This document shows, one piece after another, positions 1 through 3,978 of a stretch of DNA of 6,982 nt. This DNA is from Thermoproteota archaeon. Its GTDB lineage: Archaea; Korarchaeota; JAOZGF01. Made by a program: the position numbers and the translations under genes. The notes below the pieces were generated by a model. It made no database searches. It worked only from the letters and a program-made list of their open reading frames with translations, and was not told the DNA's origin. Positions within the stretch are counted from its first letter, which is position 1. Every line of letters begins with the position of its first letter. Location: NCBI GenBank assembly GCA_027491845.1, contig JAOZGF010000281.1:1-6982 (forward strand). Direction: 5' to 3'.

Positions 1-137
1 TCCCTTATTTTCTGGTTGAAGTCCTCTATTGGATTGTTTGGTTCAGCTTTGCATGAAACAAGGATACATGGAATAATTAGCTGCGTTAATATAAGTAAGA
101 GCAATAAGGGAGATTGCCTCTTTAAACTGCGCTGCAA
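1..137 (-). CDS. 5' end of a secreted or lipoprotein-like protein (partial, off left edge)
   Basis: Reading leftward from a TTG at 137-135, 45 codons are open to the window edge. The start is well supported. The minus strand has an AGAGGAGGAGA purine run (153-143) whose GGAGG ends 8 nt before the TTG, and an in-frame TAA lies just upstream, so no longer start is possible. The peptide begins MQRSLKRQSP, a basic n-region, followed by a hydrophobic core of about 18 residues (11-28) rich in Leu and Ile. The core ends in LVSC at residues 26-29, which fits a lipobox with C29 as the lipidated residue. After it comes a polar KAEPNNP segment. This is the layout of a secretion signal or membrane anchor, typical of surface lipoproteins and solute-binding proteins. 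The mature domain is off the window, so its function cannot be named. An uncleaved N-terminal anchor is the main alternative. It is divergent from the ATPase gene. Confidence 0.62.
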   Translation of the reverse strand, partial: MQRSLKRQSPLLLLLILTQLIIPCILVSCKAEPNNPIEDFNQKIR

Positions 138-143
138 GTTTAT

Positions 144-153
144 CTCCTCCTCT
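144..153 (-). promoter_or_regulatory. Shine-Dalgarno site of the leftward partial gene
   Basis: The minus strand reads GAGGAGGAGA here, with GGAGG (plus 146-150) exactly 8 nt from the TTG at 137-135. This is one of the strongest ribosome binding sites in the window, and it decides the TTG start of a gene that has no ATG. Confidence 0.65.
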
Positions 154-178
154 TAGCTAATTAGATTTGAACGTTTAG

Positions 179-187
179 TTTATAAAA
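179..187. promoter_or_regulatory. Symmetric TATA element, probably promoter of the leftward gene
   Basis: TTTATAAA (179-186) is its own reverse complement, so it offers a TATA box to both strands. Leftward, a start about 27 nt away falls near 156 and gives a leader of about 19 nt that carries the SD, a good fit. Rightward, a start would fall near 210, at an ATG followed by only three more codons, so rightward use is less convincing. The upstream flank on either side is not a clear purine-rich BRE. Confidence 0.45.
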
Positions 188-238
188 GGTGCCTCAAAGA
201 ATTTTTTTCATGCAAGATACTTAACGGAGGAATCAAAC

Positions 239-252
239 CCCTTATATAAGGG
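239..252 (+). promoter_or_regulatory. TATA box inside a 14-bp perfect palindrome, ATPase promoter
   Basis: CCCTTATATAAGGG is a perfect 14-bp palindrome with TTATATAA, a classic archaeal TATA box, at its centre. The centre (about 246) lies 24-25 nt before the ATG at 270, so the transcript should begin at or within a few bases of the start codon. The dyad extends as AA...TT (236-237 with 253-254) if one C at 238 is bulged out. The GC-rich arms flanking the TATA box could also be an operator half-site pair. That reading is inference. Confidence 0.55.
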
Positions 253-269
253 TTCTTAATGGTAGGAGC

Positions 270-2792
270 ATGCACAACGACAACGATCGTTCTTTCATCT
301 TATTAGTGTTGATTTTGTTCGCCGCTTTCATTGTTATTAATAGGGAAGGCCTGCGTGAAAAATTCTTTTCCCTAAGTTATTCCTTAAATTATTTTTTAAC
401 TTTCCCTCCTCCCTCTATCTTTTTAGTAGGCTTTCTCCTGATAATTACCTCCCTTGCAGCTTTGATCAGAAAAACGTTGGGGGGCGAGGTTTTCGTTTTG
501 CATGAGAAGCCGCTGAAAGGGCGGCGTTACAAGGGGAAGCTTTCAGGAAAAACTTACCGTGTCAAGTTTTGCGGAGACCTTGTGATAGTTGAAAGTCTCC
601 TTAAAAGAAGGATCTTTTGCTTTTTCAGGGTTAAAGGAATTCACGAGAAAGCTTTTTCATTCTCTTTAACGGACTTAACGTCTTCGCTTCATCATTTCAG
701 TATCAGTGGTTCGATGGAATTTATTCTTTACCCTTCTAAGGGGGTTGACGTGGTTTATTCTGTGAAGTTATGTCAGTTTAGGCTTGGTAAGGAAGAAAAA
801 CTTGTTGAAAAGGCAAAGGAAGTCTCTAGAGTGTTTGAATCCATGTTAATTGCTTCATATTCTGGCTTAATTAATTTAGAGAGGATTAAGGGAAAGGAGC
901 TTAAAAGAGTCATTTTCCCCTTCCTCCAAGGTGACTTGGGAAAGGTTGTTGTTGAGTCAAATCATGACCAAGCGACCGTTTCTAACTTCAGGAAAACCTT
1001 CTCTCTCGATGTTTACGTTGTTAAACAGTCTGGTTTAGGCTTTGATTTTTCACCCATGTTTGAAAAACTTTTTGAAAGTTGCAGAGAGAATATTTGGCTA
1101 TCAATTATCTTCGAACCAATTAAAAGAAGGTTTTCCTTACACAGGCTAAGCCTTTACAACTTGAAGAGAAGCGTTGAGGGGCAAGAAAAAGAGGCGTTAT
1201 CCAGTAAATCCATGAACAAATACATGAGCCTTAGAGAACTATATAAGGAACATGAAAGGAGGCAGGTTTATGACAGGCTTGTTTCAGGTGAAAGAATTGG
1301 TTTTTGGAGAGTTAAAATTATTTTGACTTCAGGAGTAGGTGAAAGGAATAATTTGTTAGCTGGTAAAGAGGAGTTAGGTGGGGTAATTCAGGTTTCCCTG
1401 CTTTCTGGCAGTAGAGGCAAATGGGCGAGGCTTCATTTATCTTTAAAAGCAAAGAAAAGCGAGAAACCGGTAAGAGAGGTTGAAAGCCAGGTTTTAAGGG
1501 ACTTGAAACATGAAACAATCATCTTAACAAGCGACGAACTCAGTTCTTTCATTAAAATGAATCTTTTAAAAAGAAGCCAAATGAAGCTTTACCTTTCTCC
1601 TCAGACACCTATTCCCAACCAAGCTAAGCTTGAGAATGGCGAATTTATCAGGCTCGGCAAGGTCTTGAATTCTTCTGAGAAGGAGGCCGGTTGCTTTTCA
1701 CTTTCACTGAACGCTTTAAACAGGCATGTCATCATTTTGGGCTCAACAGGTTCAGGTAAGTCAACGACGGCTAAAATAATGGTTTACGAATTGTCTAGGA
1801 AGAGGATTCCAACATTAGTGTTGGATTGGACGGGGGAATACGTGGATTCTCTCCTCGCGAGACTGGATAACGTGGAAGTCCTAAGGCCTGGATCTAATTT
1901 TTCCATTGACTTCTTTACAAGAAAATCAGAGGATAAAGAGGAAATCGTTTCTGAGTGGCTTTCAACCCTAAACTATTACGTTTACACTGTCTGGGGTGAA
2001 CAACTAACCGCCTTGCAGAGAAGAGTTCTGCTTGAAGGACTTAATCAACTTATCGACGTATCCAGTCCAAGTTTCAAGGTTCTCCAGCAAAAGCTTTTTG
2101 AGTTAGAGGAAAGCGAAAGCCAGTTTAGGGTTGCAGGTTGGATTCAAAGCATAGAAGCTGTTGTCAGCAGGATACAGCCCCTTACTTACGGCAAATCAGC
2201 TGAAATATTCGATAACGAAACATTGAAGCTTGACTTCTGGTGCTTTTTCCATGAAAGAACAAATATCATCGACCTCTCGCATTTGAACGAGGAAACCAAG
2301 GTTTTATTCTGCCACGTTTTCAGCAAGAAACTTTTCGACTTCGTAAAGAAATGGTTTAGGGATAGTAGACAGTTAAACCTCGTCTATATAATCGATGAAG
2401 CACAGAACATTGTTCCGCAACTGGTTCGACAAGAAACTTTGTCGGTTTTAGGCATCCTTGAAAAATATGCCCTTGAACTTAGGAAGTATGGTGTGGGGCT
2501 CGTAACCATTACTTCACGTCCTTCATTAATAAGCAAGAATGTTATGGCGAGTGGGAACACGATAATAACCCATAAACTTGTTTGGAAAGAAGATGTGGAT
2601 AGGATGAGTGAGACGCTTGGCTTAATAGACCCTGAGAACTGGAGGCCCAGCGACAAATTTAAACAGTTGCTTAAAACCTTGCCCATAGGGCAAGCGCTGG
2701 TTAAAATAGATAACCCTGAAATAGGGTTCCCTTTTATGGTTAAGATGGGACTAGAAGAACATAGGGCGCTTGTAATGGAACAATACCTTTAA
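270..2792 (+). CDS. Membrane-anchored HerA/FtsK-superfamily ATPase (DUF87/VirB4-like)
   Basis: This 840-residue protein has two hydrophobic segments at the N-terminus (about 8-24 and 48-66), a large middle region without a recognised motif (about 70-450), and a C-terminal P-loop domain. The ATPase motifs are clear: Walker A GSTGSGKST (491-499), the DWTGEY element (519-524) typical of HerA/DUF87 proteins, and Walker B LVYIIDE (704-710, acidic D709 and E710). The LRKYGVGLVTITSRP stretch (737-751) matches the HerA motif that usually ends in TQRP, but here Ser749 replaces the Gln. HerA-family proteins are hexameric motors that move DNA, or drive conjugation as VirB4 does. The membrane anchor argues for a fixed envelope-associated translocase rather than the soluble HerA-NurA resection motor. 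No frameshift is seen. The ATG at 270 is the first possible start after an in-frame TAA at 222, and it lacks a properly spaced SD; the upstream TATA box predicts a leaderless mRNA. No nurA or mre11/rad50 is visible. The substrate is unknown. Confidence 0.85.
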   Translation: MHNDNDRSFILLVLILFAAFIVINREGLREKFFSLSYSLNYFLTFPPPSIFLVGFLLIITSLAALIRKTLGGEVFVLHEKPLKGRRYKGKLSGKTYRVKFCGDLVIVESLLKRRIFCFFRVKGIHEKAFSFSLTDLTSSLHHFSISGSMEFILYPSKGVDVVYSVKLCQFRLGKEEKLVEKAKEVSRVFESMLIASYSGLINLERIKGKELKRVIFPFLQGDLGKVVVESNHDQATVSNFRKTFSLDVYVVKQSGLGFDFSPMFEKLFESCRENIWLSIIFEPIKRRFSLHRLSLYNLKRSVEGQEKEALSSKSMNKYMSLRELYKEHERRQVYDRLVSGERIGFWRVKIILTSGVGERNNLLAGKEELGGVIQVSLLSGSRGKWARLHLSLKAKKSEKPVREVESQVLRDLKHETIILTSDELSSFIKMNLLKRSQMKLYLSPQTPIPNQAKLENGEFIRLGKVLNSSEKEAGCFSLSLNALNRHVIILGSTGSGKSTTAKIMVYELSRKRIPTLVLDWTGEYVDSLLARLDNVEVLRPGSNFSIDFFTRKSEDKEEIVSEWLSTLNYYVYTVWGEQLTALQRRVLLEGLNQLIDVSSPSFKVLQQKLFELEESESQFRVAGWIQSIEAVVSRIQPLTYGKSAEIFDNETLKLDFWCFFHERTNIIDLSHLNEETKVLFCHVFSKKLFDFVKKWFRDSRQLNLVYIIDEAQNIVPQLVRQETLSVLGILEKYALELRKYGVGLVTITSRPSLISKNVMASGNTIITHKLVWKEDVDRMSETLGLIDPENWRPSDKFKQLLKTLPIGQALVKIDNPEIGFPFMVKMGLEEHRALVMEQYL

Positions 2793-2816
2793 TCAAAGAA
2801 AGGCTGGTGACTGTGA

Positions 2817-3242
2817 CTAAACAACACTCTTTCCTGTTCTGAAAACTGTTCCTTGACAAGAAGCGACAAGTTTTCCATCCTCAGTAATCACTTTTATCCT
2901 GTAAAGCCCAGTGCTCTTACCAACACTCTCCTCTTCGCATTCAGCGATCAAAATTGTTCCAGCTTTTACAGGTCTCCTATAATTTATGCACATGGTTAAT
3001 GCAAAGGATGCATTATTGTGAGAATTACTTCCAGCCGCAAAAGCAGCGTCTGCAAGGGCGAAAATCGCCCCGCCATGGGGCACGTTATGGAAATTCAACA
3101 TTTCCTCCGTAACCTTCATGGAAAGTTTACTGTAGCCTTCACCTAGCTCTAAAAGCTTTATACCCATATAATTAGCAAATGGATCCTTAGAAATCTTCTC
3201 AAACAACTTTTTCCTGCTTTCTTCATCCAAAACAAACACCAT
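2817..3242 (-). CDS. PaaI-like hotdog-fold acyl-CoA thioesterase
   Basis: A 141-residue single-domain hotdog protein, the usual size for PaaI-type thioesterases, which hydrolyse (aryl)acyl-CoA esters in the cytoplasm as tetramers. The active-site segment is well preserved: MLNFHNVPHGG (48-58) followed by FALADAAFAAGSNS (61-74). It closely parallels the MLNGHxxxHGGxxFxLAD segment of bacterial PaaI, and D65 corresponds to the catalytic acid. The later strands are also present: INYRRPVKAGTILIAECE (86-103) and the C-terminal ASCQGTVFRTG (127-137). It is the second gene of a leftward pair, 22 nt after the PDCD5-family stop, and probably cotranscribed with it; its own SD is weak (AAGAAAG). The stop lies only 24 nt from the convergent ATPase stop. 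The minus strand past the stop contains a short T-rich CCTTTCTTTG that may help termination. The exact substrate cannot be told from the sequence. Subfamily assignment to PaaI rather than a broader 4HBT group is moderately sure. Confidence 0.88.
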   Translation of the reverse strand: MVFVLDEESRKKLFEKISKDPFANYMGIKLLELGEGYSKLSMKVTEEMLNFHNVPHGGAIFALADAAFAAGSNSHNNASFALTMCINYRRPVKAGTILIAECEEESVGKSTGLYRIKVITEDGKLVASCQGTVFRTGKSVV

Positions 3243-3264
3243 AACTTTCTTTTAACTACTTCCT

Positions 3265-3645
3265 TTAAATTTTGCCCCTCAATTTCTTCTCCAAACTAAC
3301 CATTTCACCGCTTTTCTGAATTAAAATCTTTGTTTTAAGTTTTACATCTATTCCAAGACTCCTGAACAACCAAAGCAGGTTTTCTCCACTGATTTTACCT
3401 GTTATCTCTCCGTTCAAGGCAAGTCTCGCGAGGACGGCGACAATTTGCCGGGTTGCCTGAGGATATTGCTGTTCAGCAGCGTTTAAAACCTCCACAGCCC
3501 TACCGACAAGATACTGCTCCAGAATCTTCTTGTTTTCAAGGTATTTCTTCATTTTCTCCTGCAGTTTCTCCTTAACCAACATCCTTCTACGTAGTTCAAG
3601 AAGTTTGCGGCGTTTTATTAAGCTAAGGTCAGTGTCTTCCTCCAT
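3265..3645 (-). CDS. PDCD5/TFAR19-family DNA-binding protein
   Basis: This 126-residue protein is highly charged and almost entirely helical. The N-terminal helix (about 7-40: DLSLIKRRKLLELRRRM, then a Lys/Glu-rich run) matches the basic leader helix of archaeal PDCD5 homologues. The core follows: ILEQYL (41-46), the helix around 60-78 with QATRQIVAVLARLALNG, then GKISGENLLWLF (83-94), corresponding to the family's I/L-D-D/E-x-L-K-x-L element. The usual basic tail is represented by VKLKTKILIQK (101-111) and extended by about 15 residues. Family members are one per archaeal genome, bind nucleic acid weakly and have no settled role in archaea; in eukaryotes PDCD5 acts in apoptosis and chaperonin (CCT) binding. 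The ATG at 3645 has GAGAGG 7 nt upstream (plus 3653-3658) and a TATA element at the proper distance. It is divergent from pheS and first in a pair with the thioesterase gene. Confidence 0.8.
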   Translation of the reverse strand: MEEDTDLSLIKRRKLLELRRRMLVKEKLQEKMKKYLENKKILEQYLVGRAVEVLNAAEQQYPQATRQIVAVLARLALNGEITGKISGENLLWLFRSLGIDVKLKTKILIQKSGEMVSLEKKLRGKI

Positions 3646-3688
3646 AACGTATCCTCTCGTTAAGTCGAACCCATGACTTACTTCTTTC

Positions 3689-3697
3689 TTTTTAAAT
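3689..3697 (-). promoter_or_regulatory. TATA element for the PDCD5-thioesterase pair
   Basis: On the minus strand the sequence reads ATTTAAAAA. Its centre near 3693 puts the expected transcript start near 3667, about 22 nt before the ATG at 3645. That leaves room for the GAGAGG ribosome site at 3658-3653. No second equally well placed element is seen between here and the start codon. Confidence 0.5.
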
Positions 3698-3705
3698 GTT
3701 AAAGC

Positions 3706-3743
3706 TTATTCAAAAACTTAAAAGCAAAGTTGCAAGTGAATAA
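3706..3743. repeat. Nested inverted repeat between divergent promoters
   Basis: Outer arms TTATTCA (3706-3712) and TGAATAA (3737-3743) enclose inner arms AACTT (3715-3719) and AAGTT (3727-3731). The dyad centre, near 3724, is close to midway between the leftward TATTA-less TATA element (ATTTAAA, about 3694) and the first rightward one (about 3757). The position suits an operator serving both genes. The spacing between arms is unequal on the two sides (2 and 5 nt), and AT-rich DNA makes such repeats easier to find by chance. Confidence 0.3.
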
Positions 3744-3753
3744 ACTAGGAAAG

Positions 3754-3777
3754 ATTTAAAGGAAAAACTATTTAAAA
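3754..3777 (+). promoter_or_regulatory. Two rightward TATA-like elements upstream of pheS
   Basis: ATTTAAA at 3754-3760 follows GGAAAG, and TATTTAAAA at 3769-3777 follows the purine-rich AAGGAAAAA, a good BRE match. The second predicts a start near 3799, right at the GTG codons at 3796 and 3802; the first predicts one near 3783. Either would give pheS a leader of about 170-185 nt. Confidence 0.5.
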
Positions 3778-3795
3778 CATTTAAACCACTAACTT

Positions 3796-3978
3796 GTGGC
3801 GGTGTTAGGTGATGAAAAGCCAATTTTAAGGTTTCTTCCCCAATGGGCTGAAGAAACAACTGTAAAAGTAATTTTTAAAACAATTCTTAAGATAAAGACG
3901 GTTTCTACGCGTCACCTCCACTTCTTGAAAAAGCAAAACTCGTCAAAAAGGAGGGAGTTGTACTTCCTTGACAGGTAA
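3796..3978 (+). CDS. Possible small leaderless ORF in the pheS leader
   Basis: A 60-codon reading frame starts at GTG 3796 (or in-frame GTG 3802) and ends at TAA 3978, overlapping the pheS start by 11 nt. In its favour, the TATA element at 3769-3777 lies at the spacing expected for a leaderless transcript starting on the GTG, and most arginine codons are AGG, as in the neighbouring genes. The predicted peptide is basic, with a C-terminal half rich in Lys, Arg and His and ending LYFLDR, and shows no domain I know. Against it, there is no recognised family, the start has no SD, and the same stretch contains RNA-like inverted repeats and another TATA element. It may be only the untranslated leader of pheS, or translation through it could couple to pheS. 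Confidence 0.25.
   Translation: MAVLGDEKPILRFLPQWAEETTVKVIFKTILKIKTVSTRHLHFLKKQNSSKRRELYFLDR
3831..3857 (+). promoter_or_regulatory. Strong hairpin in the pheS leader
   Basis: GTTTCTTC (3831-3838) is the perfect complement of GAAGAAAC (3850-3857). Inside it CCC (3839-3841) pairs with GGG (3845-3847) around an AAT loop, with a CT bulge on the 3' side. That makes 11 base pairs in 27 nt. It has no T-run directly after it, so it does not resemble a simple terminator. Its 3' arm AGAAAC (3852-3857) is also complementary to GTTTCT at 3901-3906, so two exclusive pairings are possible. Confidence 0.4.
3872..3880 (+). promoter_or_regulatory. Internal TATA-like element close to pheS
   Basis: TTTTTAAAA preceded by GTAAAAGTA, a fair BRE/TATA pair. 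It predicts a start near 3903 and a leader of about 65 nt that omits the hairpin at 3831-3857 but keeps the CCTCC/GGAGG pair. Use of this promoter instead of the distal one would remove part of the leader structure. Confidence 0.35.
3915..3954 (+). promoter_or_regulatory. pheS ribosome site and possible sequestering CCTCC
   Basis: The ribosome site of pheS is AAAGGAGGGAG, with GGAGG at 3950-3954, 13 nt before the TTG start, longer than usual. Thirty nt upstream lies TCACCTCC (3912-3919), which copies the anti-SD tail of archaeal 16S rRNA; its CCTCC (3915-3919) pairs perfectly with the GGAGG. Formation of that pair would hide the ribosome site. Only 5 base pairs close a 30-nt loop, so the pairing would need help from a protein or from neighbouring structure. 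Confidence 0.35.

Noticed and set aside
226..230. GGAGG upstream of the ATPase gene as its ribosome site
   Set aside because: It is 39 nt from the ATG at 270, with no in-frame start nearer; the ATG at 259 is out of frame and gives only 15 codons.
683..706. Minus-strand CTGA...ATGATGA resembling D' and C' boxes
   Set aside because: No box C upstream or box D downstream at workable distance, and it lies inside the ATPase coding sequence.
1318..2686. Minus-strand open frames at 1318-1518 and 2384-2686
   Set aside because: Antisense shadows of the ATPase gene without a ribosome site or recognisable protein.
2806..2819. GTGACTGTGACT short direct repeat in the convergent gap as a terminator or attachment site
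   Set aside because: Only a 6-bp tandem repeat, no stem and no partner elsewhere in the window.
3664..3676. GGGTTCGACTT on the minus strand, resembling a tRNA T-loop
   Set aside because: No T-arm stem, acceptor stem or anticodon arm can be formed around it.
3809..3851. Box C/D sRNA-like motifs: GTGATGA (3809-3815) and CTGA (3848-3851)
   Set aside because: Box C is perfect, but no D' or C' box lies between, the 32-nt interval is not the usual guide layout, and flanking bases do not form a good closing stem. The CTGA is also part of the hairpin.
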